A stretch of 64,000 nucleotides of DNA from an uncultured Clostridia bacterium (GTDB lineage: Bacteria > Bacillota > Clostridia > UBA1381 > UMGS1253). This document shows positions 56,140 through 64,000 of the stretch, piece by piece; the first letter of the stretch is position 1; the number at the start of each line of letters is the position of its first letter. The stretch lies in NCBI GenBank assembly GCA_934457145.1, contig CAKSHP010000002.1, forward strand, positions 1 through 64,000, given 5' to 3'. Below the pieces are notes generated by a model. That model worked only from the letters and a program-made list of their open reading frames with translations, was not told the DNA's origin and did not search any database. A program made the position numbers and the translations under genes.

Positions 56140-56952
56140 TTATTTTTGAAGCCTGTCGATGAAAATATTAACGGCTTGCGTGTGAATAGATGTAAGCCGT
56201 TCAATTTCACAAATTACATTTGAACGGATATTTTCAGCGGTTTTTTTAAGGTTTACGCCGTATTTTAGGCATACTGATATGTCTGCCGTTATACCGGTGT
56301 CTATGTCTGTTATATTCACTTTACTCACGTGGCATACATCCGGTGTTATCAAACATGCGTGTTTTGCAATATCGGATATAACAGTTTTCCTTATATGAAA
56401 CTCGCCGAAATAACTGAAAGTGGGGCGGACGACCGATTTTGTACATTCAAATTTATCCGACGGTGCTTTTCCTTTTAACAAAATGTTTAAACTGTTTACA
56501 AACATTCCCGAAAACGCTTTTTTTATTGCAAAAGTCGGCAACGGCACAGCATGCATTCCGCGTGTGTTTCTTATTTTTTGAGCCAACTCTATTTCTTCTT
56601 TTGATGCAACATCTTCTATTTTTATTATCTTTTTAACATTTCCGAGATTTAGATTTTCAGCAATTCTTTTTATCATTTTTTCCGAAGTGCCTAAAATTAA
56701 TATTGATTTTATATCAATGCCCGAGATAGCATCTATCATTTCTTTTCTGCGTTTTTCATCCATAAAAACCGCACATTTTACAGCCCTTACCGCATTTTTT
56801 TCAAGTTTGGCGCTTGAGCCGGCAACAATATTGTTTGAATGTATTAAAATACCGTCATCAATTATATATTCTATTGAATACATTCTTGCAACATAAAAGG
56901 CACGGTAACTCTTTCCGCTGCCGGAAATACCGCAAAAACCATAAACGTCCAT
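56140..56952 (-). CDS. P-loop NTPase fused to an Asp23/Gls24-like domain
   Basis: A 270-residue protein. Residues 1-15 end in the P-loop GISGSGKS (Gly8 to Ser15), followed by a nucleotide-kinase-like region to about 150 (YIIDDGILIHSNNIVAG, KSILILGTSE). The C-terminal part (about 170-268) has the pattern of Asp23/Gls24 envelope-stress proteins: beta strands in VNITDIDTGITADISVCLKY, then GVNLKKTAENIRSNV and a closing segment ending VNIFIDRLQ. No signal or membrane helix. The combination suggests a nucleotide-controlled Asp23-like factor; its function is unknown to me. It lies 21 bases after rex. Confidence 0.68.
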   Translation of the reverse strand: MDVYGFCGISGSGKSYRAFYVARMYSIEYIIDDGILIHSNNIVAGSSAKLEKNAVRAVKCAVFMDEKRRKEMIDAISGIDIKSILILGTSEKMIKRIAENLNLGNVKKIIKIEDVASKEEIELAQKIRNTRGMHAVPLPTFAIKKAFSGMFVNSLNILLKGKAPSDKFECTKSVVRPTFSYFGEFHIRKTVISDIAKHACLITPDVCHVSKVNITDIDTGITADISVCLKYGVNLKKTAENIRSNVICEIERLTSIHTQAVNIFIDRLQK

Positions 56953-56973
56953 AAATTTTTAAGACCTTTCTTT

Positions 56974-57594
56974 TTATTTGTTAAGCAGATACGACAGTGT
57001 CATGAGTGAGTCGGAAAGATGCACATTTTCAACTACAATATCGTCTGTCACTTCAAGATCCATATGCGAAAAATTCCACAATCCCTTTACTCCGTGCGCA
57101 GTAACGATATCGGCTGCTTTTTGAGTATGCTGCTTCGGAAGTGTTAAGATTGCAATTTTAACGTCGTTTTTGTCAAGAAAATCAGAAATGCTGTCAAACG
57201 GAAGAACCTCTGTGTTATTTATTTTTGTGCCGATTTTTTCTTTGTCGGTATCAAAAATTGCAACAAGGTTAAAGCCACGCCTGGAAAAACCGGCATGATT
57301 TGCAAGTGCGTGACCTAAATTGCCGGCACCTATAATAATGATATTTTGTTTTTTATCAACACCGAGTATTGCGCCGATTTTTGAATGCAAATCAACCACA
57401 TTATATCCGTATCCCTGTTGACCGAAACCTCCGAAACAATTTAAATCCTGACGTATTTGCGAAGCTGTAACATTCATTTTTTCGGAAAGTTCTTTTGAAG
57501 AAATACGTGTTATATTTTGTCTTAAAAGTTCTCCGAGATATCTGTAGTATCGGGGAAGTCTTCGGATTACTACAAGTGAAATTTTTCGTTCCAT
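56974..57594 (-). CDS. rex: redox-sensing transcriptional repressor Rex
   Basis: A 206-residue repressor: winged-helix N-terminus (VIRRLPRYYRYLGELLRQNI, SSKELSEKMNVTASQIRQDL) and Rossmann domain with IIIGAGNLGHALANH. It senses NADH/NAD and represses fermentation and respiration genes. It heads a minus-strand operon with its own TTGATT-17-TAAAAT promoter. I saw no clear Rex operator (TTGTTAA-type palindrome) upstream. Confidence 0.96.
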   Translation of the reverse strand: MERKISLVVIRRLPRYYRYLGELLRQNITRISSKELSEKMNVTASQIRQDLNCFGGFGQQGYGYNVVDLHSKIGAILGVDKKQNIIIIGAGNLGHALANHAGFSRRGFNLVAIFDTDKEKIGTKINNTEVLPFDSISDFLDKNDVKIAILTLPKQHTQKAADIVTAHGVKGLWNFSHMDLEVTDDIVVENVHLSDSLMTLSYLLNK

Positions 57595-57661
57595 AATAGA
57601 ATTTTCAGCCTTTCTTAGTGTATCGTTTAAAGTATAAATTTTTTCGAATCTTTACCTGATA

Positions 57662-57690
57662 ATTTTAACATAACATCTAAAAAAAATCAA
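57662..57690 (-). promoter_or_regulatory. sigma-A promoter of the rex operon
   Basis: Minus strand: TTGATT (57690-57685), 17 bases, TAAAAT (57667-57662), about 65 bases before the rex start. Confidence 0.78.
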
Positions 57691-57738
57691 CTGTATTGAA
57701 AAAATTTACGCAAAAAACAAATAGTTTTTTATATTTAC

Positions 57739-57767
57739 TTGACATTTTAGCTTTCAGGCATTAAACT
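57739..57767 (+). promoter_or_regulatory. sigma-A promoter of tyrA
   Basis: TTGACA at 57739-57744, 17 bases, TAAACT at 57762-57767. Transcription would start around 57774, directly at the ribosome site GAGGTGA (57775-57781), leaving almost no leader. Confidence 0.8.
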
Positions 57768-57787
57768 TTATTATGAGGTGAGCAAAT

Positions 57788-58624
57788 GTGGATATTGCAA
57801 TAGTCGGAATGGGACTTATAGGAGGCTCTTTTGCCAAAGCAATAAAAAAATACACGAACCATAAGATTTACGGTTTGGATATAAATCAAAAAAGTATCGA
57901 GCAGGCAAAGGCAGATGCGGTTATAGACGAGCAGACAAACGAAAGTCAGCTTAATAAAATGGATTTGGTTATAGTTTGTTTGCATCCAAGGAATGCAATA
58001 AATTTTATTTTAAATAATATAAGTAATTTTAAAAAAGATTCAATTGTTGCAGACAGCTGCGGTATTAAAGGGGCAATAGTTGACGCTTGCGACCGGAAAC
58101 TTTATGATAATAACATCAATTTCATAGGGGCGCATCCAATGGCGGGAAGAGAGCGCTTTGGATATGATGCTTCTTTATCTGATTTGTATTTAAACGCAAG
58201 CATGATTTTTACTCTCACACAAAATACAAATCAAAAAGCGGTTGATATTTTTGAAAAGCTTTGTTTGCAGATTGGCTTCAGCAGAGTGGTTAAAACAAAT
58301 CCTAAGCACCACGATGAAGTTATAGCTTATACATCTCAGCTTGCGCATGTTGTATCAAATGCGTATGTAAAAAGTCCTACGCTGTTTAACCGAAACGGTT
58401 ACAGTGCGGGAAGTTTTCTGGATTTGACGAGGGTTGCAAGGCTTGATGAAAACATGTGGACACAGTTGTTTTTGTATAACAGAGATGAGCTTGTGCATCA
58501 AATAGATATAATTTTGGAAAACATAAAAAAATGCAGAGATGCTATATTTGAAAACGATGAAAGCGGTTTGCGCGAAATTTTAAAACAGGGAAGAATATTA
58601 AAAGAAAAAAGCCTTGAAGAGTAA
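57788..58624 (+). CDS. tyrA: prephenate dehydrogenase
   Basis: A 278-residue dehydrogenase: NAD(P) motif VGMGLIGGSFAKAIKKY at residues 6-22, then IVADSCGIKGAIVDAC and GAHPMAGRERFGYDAS with conserved His and Arg, HHDEVIAYTSQLAHVVSNAY and an all-helical C-terminus. It oxidatively decarboxylates prephenate to 4-hydroxyphenylpyruvate for tyrosine. There is no ACT domain, so tyrosine feedback through ACT is not expected. Start GTG 57788. It stands alone with its own promoter and terminator. Confidence 0.93.
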   Translation: MDIAIVGMGLIGGSFAKAIKKYTNHKIYGLDINQKSIEQAKADAVIDEQTNESQLNKMDLVIVCLHPRNAINFILNNISNFKKDSIVADSCGIKGAIVDACDRKLYDNNINFIGAHPMAGRERFGYDASLSDLYLNASMIFTLTQNTNQKAVDIFEKLCLQIGFSRVVKTNPKHHDEVIAYTSQLAHVVSNAYVKSPTLFNRNGYSAGSFLDLTRVARLDENMWTQLFLYNRDELVHQIDIILENIKKCRDAIFENDESGLREILKQGRILKEKSLEE

Positions 58625-58628
58625 GCAC

Positions 58629-58670
58629 AAAAAGACCTTCGGATTAAAAAATTAACCGAAGGTCTTTTTT
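58629..58670. terminator. bidirectional terminator between tyrA and the fucosidase gene
   Basis: AAAAAGACCTTCGG (58629-58642) pairs with CCGAAGGTCTTTTT (58656-58669) in a perfect 14-base stem. The A and T runs on either side serve both converging genes. Confidence 0.92.
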
Positions 58671-58671
58671 G

Positions 58672-61002
58672 TTATATAACTTTATATTCGCGGTCTTTTA
58701 TTAAAGAAACATCTGTTTTTTTGCCGTTTACCGTAACGGTTACGTTTTGACTTACAGGTGCTTTTAATATAAGAGAAACGGCCTGTTTGTTTTCCCATTT
58801 TAAATCAAGGGTTATGTTTCCTTTTGCCACAATTCCGCAAACGCTTCCTTTTTCCCACATATCGGGCAGCGCGGGAAGAATATCTATAGATCCGATTTCG
58901 CTTTGCATTAACATGTTGCATATTGCTGCTGTGGAACCGAAATTTCCGTCAATCTGAAACGGAGGATGTGCGTCAAATAAATTCGGATAGCTTCCGCCGC
59001 CTTTTACGTAGTTTGCTTTGTTGTCTTCTTTATACGACGTAACTAAACGCAGCTGATTTTTTATAAGGTTTAAAGCGTGGTTTCCGTCTTTTAGGTATGC
59101 GTAAAGATTCATTTTCCATGCAAGACTCCAACCGGTTCCTTCATCGCTGCGAATCTCAAGACTTTTTTTGCAGGCCTTTGCAAGTTCGGGTGTTTTGTCC
59201 GGGCGGATAAGATTGCCGGGAAACAAGCTATATAAATGAGATACGTGGCGATGATGTAATTCGCTTTCTTCTTCATCATATGCCCATTCTAAAATCCTGT
59301 GGTCTTTGGTAAGTCCTACAGGCAATATATTTTCTGCTGTTTTTATAGCTTTGTCTATGACTTCGTCTTTTTTTCTGCCTAAAATTTCATTTGCGCGAAT
59401 CAAGCGAATAAGCAGCTCATGAAGTATAGAATTGCTCATTGTCGTAGTTTTTGAGACGCAAAGCTTGAGTTCATCTTTTAAATAGCAGTTTTCAGGAGAG
59501 GTTGACGGACTTATCATATAAAATCCGTTTTCATCTTTTTGCATGATGTCTAAGTAAAACTCCGCCGCCTTATACATTACAGGGTAAATCTGTTTTAAAA
59601 TTTCAGTGTCCAAAGTGTATTCATACCAGTCAAAAAGCTGACAGCTAATCCAGCCTGAACTCATATTCCAGAAAGAATAAACACAGCTTTCATAATCGCG
59701 GTTAAGACCAACCGGATTTGACATTGCCCACAAATCTGTGTTGTGATGACTTACAAAACCGTGGGCTCCGTAATAATCTTTTGCCGTTTGCGTACCTGTC
59801 TTGCAAAGCTTTTGCGCTAAAGCGAAGAAAGGTTTAAAGCACTCTTTTAAATTTGTATTTAAAGTCGGCCAATAGTTCATTTCGGTATTTATATTGATTG
59901 TGTAATTGCTGCTCCACGGCGGATTTAATTTTTCGTTCCAGATGCCCTGAAGAGTTGAAGCCTCGCTTCCGGGACGCGAAGAAGAAATGGTTAAATATCT
60001 TCCGTAGGCGAATAAAAGCTCATATATTCCGAAATCCTTTTCATCAAAATCCGACAGACGGTTTAATATATCGCCTTCTGGTTTTGATTTTGAAAAAAGA
60101 TTTAAGCTTACTCGGTTAAACAGCGAAGAAAAATCATTAATGTGCCTGCTTTTTATGTTGTCATAATTTTTAAGATCTGTTTGTTCTAAAAGGTCAAGAG
60201 CCGGTTTTGTGTGAGGCTTTCCATCTGTTTTAGGATTTTTATCAAAACCGTTATAGCTTGTTTTAACACTCATGTAAATAACGGCACTGCCGGCATTTTT
60301 TATAAACACACGGTTGTTTTCAAAATAAATATTACCGTCGGTATCCGTTTTGGCTGCAAACGTAAATTCAATTCCGGGTTCGTCATCTATATAAATAAGC
60401 GGTTCTTTTTGCACGCAGTCATATCCGCAACCGTTAGACGGGCAGCTGCCGGTAAGCATTAAGATATTATCTTTAAAATGTTCTTTGTCATGCTTAAGTT
60501 TTGTTTCAAACGAAAAATCAAAATTAAGTTTACCTTTCTCAGAAGCCGTCAGTTTTATGGCTATAACATCGTTAGGATAAGAAGAAAAAATTTCTCTTGT
60601 GTATAAACATCCGTCACATTCATATTTCGTTTTGCAAATTCCGTTTTCTATGTCAAGTGTGCGGATATAGTCTTTCGTGTGACTGTGGCAAAAATTTAAA
60701 TAAATATTTCCTAACGGCAAATAAATCTGGGACCACATAGAATGAAAATCTTTTGCCAAAAGCTCCTGTGCCTGAAATATTTTGCCGTTTAAAACAAGCT
60801 CGCGCGCCTTTTTATATGCTTTGGCTGCATTGGGCGGAACGGGATTTTTTTTTGCTCTTCCGCTCCATAGCGTGTCTTCGTTTAAAGAAATTTTTTCGGT
60901 ATCTGTTTTGCCGTAAACCATTGCACCGAGCCTGCCGTTGCCTATCGGCAGCGCTTCTTCAAAATAAGAAGCTTCTTTTTCATAATTAAGTATGTGCTCC
61001 AT
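58672..61002 (-). CDS. GH95 family alpha-L-fucosidase
   Basis: A 776-residue GH95-type glycosidase: ALPIGNGRLGAMVYG and LNEDTLWSG at the N-terminus are near-diagnostic; the (alpha/alpha)6 domain contains ININTEMNYW (about 372), SPSTSPEN (about 496), TGWSLAWKMN and QIDGNFGSTAAIC (about 682), positions that carry catalytic Asn, Glu and Asp in characterised members. GH95 enzymes mainly cleave alpha-1,2-fucose, with some alpha-galactosidases. There is no signal peptide, so it would act inside the cell on imported fucosylated oligosaccharides. ATG 61002 is set by GGAG; a TTG further upstream lies within that site. Confidence 0.93.
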   Translation of the reverse strand: MEHILNYEKEASYFEEALPIGNGRLGAMVYGKTDTEKISLNEDTLWSGRAKKNPVPPNAAKAYKKARELVLNGKIFQAQELLAKDFHSMWSQIYLPLGNIYLNFCHSHTKDYIRTLDIENGICKTKYECDGCLYTREIFSSYPNDVIAIKLTASEKGKLNFDFSFETKLKHDKEHFKDNILMLTGSCPSNGCGYDCVQKEPLIYIDDEPGIEFTFAAKTDTDGNIYFENNRVFIKNAGSAVIYMSVKTSYNGFDKNPKTDGKPHTKPALDLLEQTDLKNYDNIKSRHINDFSSLFNRVSLNLFSKSKPEGDILNRLSDFDEKDFGIYELLFAYGRYLTISSSRPGSEASTLQGIWNEKLNPPWSSNYTININTEMNYWPTLNTNLKECFKPFFALAQKLCKTGTQTAKDYYGAHGFVSHHNTDLWAMSNPVGLNRDYESCVYSFWNMSSGWISCQLFDWYEYTLDTEILKQIYPVMYKAAEFYLDIMQKDENGFYMISPSTSPENCYLKDELKLCVSKTTTMSNSILHELLIRLIRANEILGRKKDEVIDKAIKTAENILPVGLTKDHRILEWAYDEEESELHHRHVSHLYSLFPGNLIRPDKTPELAKACKKSLEIRSDEGTGWSLAWKMNLYAYLKDGNHALNLIKNQLRLVTSYKEDNKANYVKGGGSYPNLFDAHPPFQIDGNFGSTAAICNMLMQSEIGSIDILPALPDMWEKGSVCGIVAKGNITLDLKWENKQAVSLILKAPVSQNVTVTVNGKKTDVSLIKDREYKVI

Positions 61003-61035
61003 AAAAATCTCCAATCTTTAAAAAGGTTATACCTA

Positions 61036-61064
61036 ATATTATCACATAATCAAATAAAAGTCAA
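61036..61064 (-). promoter_or_regulatory. promoter of the GH95 gene
   Basis: Minus strand: TTGACT (61064-61059), 17 bases, TAATAT (61041-61036). It is divergent from the ABC-F promoter, the two -35 boxes lying 33 bases apart. Confidence 0.68.
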
Positions 61065-61097
61065 CAAAATATAACTGAAAAATGAATTTTATAAGCC

Positions 61098-61126
61098 TTG
61101 ATTTTAAATTCAAAATATGTTAAAAT
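61098..61126 (+). promoter_or_regulatory. sigma-A promoter of the ABC-F gene
   Basis: TTGATT at 61098-61103, 17 bases, TAAAAT at 61121-61126, 37 bases before the start codon. Confidence 0.8.
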
Positions 61127-61163
61127 AAAATACAGTTAAATTTATTGCGAAAGGTAATGTATT

Positions 61164-63071
61164 ATGGCACTTATATCGGTTAGCGGTCTTGAAAAATATT
61201 TTGCAGACGAGCTTTTATTTTCAAATGTTTCGTTTATGATAGAAGAAAATGAAAAAATCGGTTTGGTAGGAGCAAACGGAGCAGGAAAGACGACTCTTTT
61301 TAAAATATTGTTAGATGAATACGGTTATGACGGCGGAGACATTGTGAAAAACAAAAATTTAAAAATGGGATATGTTAAACAGCATATGGATCTTGAAAGT
61401 GACAAAACGGTTATGGAAGAACTTTTGGAGGTTTACTCGGACGTAACCGAAACAGAAAAAGAGCTTTCAAAAATTGCTGATGATATAGAAAACGGCAGAG
61501 GCGATATCGGCGATCTTATAAAACGGCAAAACGAGTTAAACGAATACTTTGAAAAAAGAGGCGGATACATGTATAAAAACATTGCCGCAAGCTCACTTAT
61601 CGGTCTGGGCTTTTCTCAAAATGACTTTGATACTCCGTTTGATAAACTTTCGGGAGGTCAGAAAACAAGGGTGGTTTTGTGCAAAATTCTTCTTTCAAAG
61701 GCAAATCTTCTTTTACTTGACGAACCTACAAACCACCTTGATATAAACGCTGTAACCTGGCTTGAAGGTTTTTTGAAAGATTATAAAGGGGCTGTTATTG
61801 TTATAAGCCATGACCGATATTTTTTAGATAAAGTAACAAATAAAACTTTTGAAATTGAAAACGAAAAGCTCAGCGTATATAACGGAAACTACAGCCGTTA
61901 TCTCGATTTAAAGAAGGAAAGAAGAAAAGCCGAAGAGAGAAAATATATAAACACAAAAAAAGAAATTGACAGAATAGAGCGAATTATAGAACAGCAAAAG
62001 CGCTGGAACCGTGAAAAAAATATAAAAACAGCAGAAAGTAAGCAGAAGGTGGTTGATCGTCTTTTTGAGGATTTGGTTAAACCGGAAAGTGACACTGAAG
62101 AAATTCATTTTGAGTTTGAAACAGAGCAGATGTCGGGAAACGACTGCCTTTTATGCGAAAATATAGGCATGGCATTTGGAATAAAAAAGATATTTGAAAA
62201 TGTGAATATAGATATAAAACGAGGCGAGAGAGTGTTTTTGTTGGGTGAGAACGGATGCGGAAAAACAACGCTCTTTAAAATTATAACTCAGCAGTTAAAA
62301 CCGCTTTCGGGTTTTGTGAAACTCGGAACAAACGTTAGTATAGGGTATTATGATCAGCAGCAGGAAAACCTGGATGAAAGAAAAACAGTGTTTGACGAAA
62401 TTTATGATTCATATCCGGATTTGGGCGTTACTAAAATAAGAAATGCGCTTGCGGCATTTTTATTTAAAGGCGATGATGTTTTTAAACAAATATCAACTCT
62501 TTCCGGAGGCGAAAAGGCAAAGGTTTCGCTGCTAAAGCTAATGCTTTCCAAAGCAAATCTTCTTTTGCTTGACGAACCTACAAACCATCTTGACATACGT
62601 TCAAGAGAGGCTTTGGAAAAAGCTGTTTTAAATTACGGCGGAACAGTGTTTGCAATATCGCATGACCGTTATTTTATAAACAAGCTTTCAAACAGAATTT
62701 TGTATATGCAAAAAGAAGGTTTAAAACAGTATAACGGAAATTATGACTATTTTACGGAAAAGTTTAAGGACTCTGATGAGAAAGCAGAGGTTAAAACGAA
62801 AAATGACAGCCGCAGCGAATATAAAAAGCAAAAGGAGAAAGAATCTCTTTTGCGAAAGAAAAAAAATCGCATGCAAAAAATTGAGGCTGAAATTGAAAAA
62901 ACGGAAGATAAAGTTTTAAAACTGCAAACGCTTCTGGAAACGGAAGAATATGCAACTGACTATATAAAAGCGCAGCAGACTGCCGAACAAATTGAAAAAT
63001 TAAACAGCGTGGCACTTGAAATGTATGAAGAATATGATAATTTGTCAGAAGAGATAAATAGTTTACAATAA
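61164..63071 (+). CDS. ABC-F family ATPase (YdiF/Uup type)
   Basis: A 635-residue protein with two ABC domains and no membrane part: GANGAGKTT and LSGGQKTR in the first, GENGCGKTT and LSGGEKAKV in the second, LLLDEPTNHLDI in both, an interdomain linker (about 240-320) rich in Lys/Arg/Glu, and a C-terminal coiled coil (about 545-635). ABC-F proteins bind the ribosomal E site and relieve stalling; some protect against antibiotics. The short, unstructured leader argues against drug-induced attenuation, so a housekeeping role is more likely. Confidence 0.92.
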   Translation: MALISVSGLEKYFADELLFSNVSFMIEENEKIGLVGANGAGKTTLFKILLDEYGYDGGDIVKNKNLKMGYVKQHMDLESDKTVMEELLEVYSDVTETEKELSKIADDIENGRGDIGDLIKRQNELNEYFEKRGGYMYKNIAASSLIGLGFSQNDFDTPFDKLSGGQKTRVVLCKILLSKANLLLLDEPTNHLDINAVTWLEGFLKDYKGAVIVISHDRYFLDKVTNKTFEIENEKLSVYNGNYSRYLDLKKERRKAEERKYINTKKEIDRIERIIEQQKRWNREKNIKTAESKQKVVDRLFEDLVKPESDTEEIHFEFETEQMSGNDCLLCENIGMAFGIKKIFENVNIDIKRGERVFLLGENGCGKTTLFKIITQQLKPLSGFVKLGTNVSIGYYDQQQENLDERKTVFDEIYDSYPDLGVTKIRNALAAFLFKGDDVFKQISTLSGGEKAKVSLLKLMLSKANLLLLDEPTNHLDIRSREALEKAVLNYGGTVFAISHDRYFINKLSNRILYMQKEGLKQYNGNYDYFTEKFKDSDEKAEVKTKNDSRSEYKKQKEKESLLRKKKNRMQKIEAEIEKTEDKVLKLQTLLETEEYATDYIKAQQTAEQIEKLNSVALEMYEEYDNLSEEINSLQ

Positions 63072-63091
63072 TTGTTTTTTGTAAACTATTT
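63056..63091 (+). repeat. inverted repeat across the ABC-F stop codon
   Basis: AAATAGTTTACAA (63056-63068) and its exact complement at 63079-63091 flank a 10-base loop that contains the stop codon. No T-run follows. It may stabilise the mRNA end. Confidence 0.7.
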
Positions 63092-63108
63092 ATAAAAATT
63101 AAAACTAA

Positions 63109-63153
63109 CAGCGCATATATCGTGAAAGAAAGTGATATATGCGCTGCTGTTTT
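63109..63153 (+). terminator. terminator after the ABC-F gene
   Basis: CAGCGCATATATC (63109-63121) pairs perfectly with GATATATGCGCTG (63134-63146); TTTT follows at 63150-63153. Confidence 0.82.
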
Positions 63154-63177
63154 ATACGTAAATTATGTAAAAGGTTG

Positions 63178-63657
63178 TTATATGAAAGCATTAATCAGTG
63201 AAAGAAAAAAGAAAGCCATCATAATAATTGATACTGCGGTTGCCGATGTTTTAAATATTTTATTTGTTTTAGCTTTATTTTTTAGCACTCTACATCGTTC
63301 CTAATGTGTTTGTGATAATATCTGTTATATCGCTTGCGCCGAGCTTGAAAATATACTGGAGCAGTTCAAACATAAAACTGATAAAAAGCCTGATAAAAGT
63401 ATATTTTTATTGCTAACGCCAAACATTTTTAAATATATGCCCAGGGGCGCAAAAATCAAAACATTTAAAATTGCTTCAACAATGGGAATATCGCCTTCAT
63501 ACACATTTTTATAATAAAACGGAATAACATTTAATTTCCTGACTTTGTGAATACCGGAAACAGAAAAACTCAGTCTGAATATAATTATCCAAACTAACAG
63601 TATAATATATATACAAAATAATGCATTTAGCCAAATATCATTCTTTGATTTTTTCAT
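63178..63657 (-). pseudogene. VanZ-like membrane protein gene, disrupted by frame shifts
   Basis: From ATG 63657 the frame encodes a VanZ-like start (KLNVIPFYYKNVYEGDIPIV, AILNVLIFAPLGIYLKM) but then runs to a stop at 63325. The expected continuation is in another frame: MFELLQYIFKLGASDITDII with NTLGTM, ending at 63290. The C-terminal helix (KNKAKTNKIFKTSATAVSII onward, ending FLSLINAFI) is back in the first frame and stops at 63178. The three pieces add up to about 158 residues, normal for VanZ. The first shift lies near an A/T run at 63382-63387. VanZ-like proteins are linked to teicoplanin and antimicrobial resistance in some species. An intact promoter precedes it. A sequencing error pair cannot be excluded. 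Confidence 0.78.
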
Positions 63658-63684
63658 AGTTTAACTCCGTTTAAACTTAACACG

Positions 63685-63713
63685 ATTATAGCATATATTA
63701 CACAGTAAATCAA
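63685..63713 (-). promoter_or_regulatory. promoter of the VanZ-like gene
   Basis: Minus strand: TTGATT (63713-63708), 17 bases, TATAAT (63690-63685), about 28 bases before the start codon. GGAG precedes the ATG. Confidence 0.8.
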
Positions 63714-63727
63714 TACCGCATGCAAAA

Positions 63728-64000
63728 CTATTTAAAAACTCTGTATATTCTGCATCCAACCTCGCCTAAGTCGTCATACAATAAAACGTAATTTGAAAAG
63801 CCTGTTATTTTTAAAACGTTATCAAATATTGCGTCGGCGTCTTTGTATTTTTTTATGCTTAATATAAATTCATTGGAATTTTTAATTTTTTGATCGTCTA
63901 AATAGTCCAGCTGATTTTCGTTTAAGATTAAACTTTCGCTGTAGACTGAAAATTCAGGCATGCTTTGGATATGGTTAAATATGCTGTCACCAATGTAAAC
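63728..64000 (-). CDS. 3' part of an unrecognised gene (5' end outside the window)
   Basis: An open frame of 90 codons entering from the right edge and stopping at 63728. It is open upstream of its first ATG (63961), reading VYIGDSIFNHIQS there, so the real start is beyond 64000. The C-terminal part is hydrophilic with KITGFSNYVLLYDDLGEVGC near its end. The GDS could be chance or the start of a hydrolase-like fold; I do not assign a family. The VanZ-like gene starts 70 bases downstream with its own promoter. Confidence 0.5.
   Translation of the reverse strand, partial: VYIGDSIFNHIQSMPEFSVYSESLILNENQLDYLDDQKIKNSNEFILSIKKYKDADAIFDNVLKITGFSNYVLLYDDLGEVGCRIYRVFK

Noticed and set aside
61127..61163. 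Antibiotic-sensing attenuator before the ABC-F gene
   Set aside because: The leader is only about 30 bases long and has no leader peptide or paired stems.
63122..63304. A 60-codon plus-strand frame (and a 40-codon version from 63182) between the ABC-F and VanZ-like genes
   Set aside because: It begins inside the ABC-F terminator stem and is antisense to the C-terminal part of the disrupted VanZ-like gene.
1..64000. tRNA, rRNA, CRISPR arrays, intact insertion sequences
   Set aside because: No cloverleaf, rRNA-like conserved stretch, regularly spaced repeat array or transposase frame was found in the intergenic regions.

Overview
The window reads as chromosomal DNA of a low-GC, spore-forming member of the Clostridia. 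Support for this: the sporulation genes spoIIGA, sigE and sigG; a MinCDE, MreBCD and PBP2 cluster; Rex; an NADPH-type GltBD; S-layer-homology (SLH) proteins; AT-rich spacers with clear sigma-A promoters; and GTG/TTG starts behind strong Shine-Dalgarno sites. An alpha-L-fucosidase of the GH95 type, a propeller glycosidase and a very large secreted heparinase-II/III-like protein point to a carbohydrate-degrading, probably gut-associated species. I cannot name the genus from sequence alone. No tRNA, rRNA, CRISPR array or intact mobile element was seen.

Layout. 1-9.1 kb is the distal part of a surface-polysaccharide operon: Wzy-like polymerase, two GT2 glycosyltransferases, pyruvyl transferase, F420-hydrogenase-beta-like protein, a divergent LytR-CpsA-Psr protein and a Wzx-like flippase. 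9.1-9.6 kb is a gene-poor gap with a good promoter and the N-terminal relic of a phage/Tn916-type integrase. 9.6-12.4 kb holds ychF, birA and a LUD-domain gene. 12.6-15.2 kb is the sporulation block (spoIIGA, sigE, sigG and a small acidic peptide). 15.3-20.0 kb has a Nudix hydrolase, ROK kinase, zapA, U32 protein and maf. 20.0-26.9 kb is the cell-shape and division block mreBCD, pbp2, minCDE and mgsA. 27.0-33.4 kb is gltBD behind a promoter followed by a long terminator-like leader hairpin.

33.7-41.2 kb encodes three secreted proteins: the 1402-residue lyase-like protein and two SLH proteins that share an unnamed repeated module. 41.3-49.3 kb is housekeeping (lon, engB, hisS, aspS, an rluB-like gene) with a glycosidase placed between lon and engB. 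49.4-54.3 kb is a complete branched-chain amino-acid ABC transporter, livJHMGF. 54.4-57.6 kb (minus) is rex, a P-loop/Asp23-like fusion, ruvX and dinB. 57.8-63.1 kb has tyrA, a minus-strand GH95 fucosidase and an ABC-F ATPase. The window ends with a VanZ-like gene broken by frame disruptions and the 3' part of an unrecognised gene.

Themes. The envelope dominates: polysaccharide synthesis and attachment, SLH proteins, elongation and division machinery. Nitrogen and amino-acid supply (gltBD, liv, tyrA) and glycan use (lyase-like protein, GH95, GH43-like, ROK kinase) fill most of the rest. I found no complete, clearly novel system. The best leads are the P-loop/Asp23 fusion in the rex operon, the gltB leader hairpin, the repeated module in the SLH proteins with its direct-repeat operator, the divergent LCP protein, and the integrase and VanZ relics.
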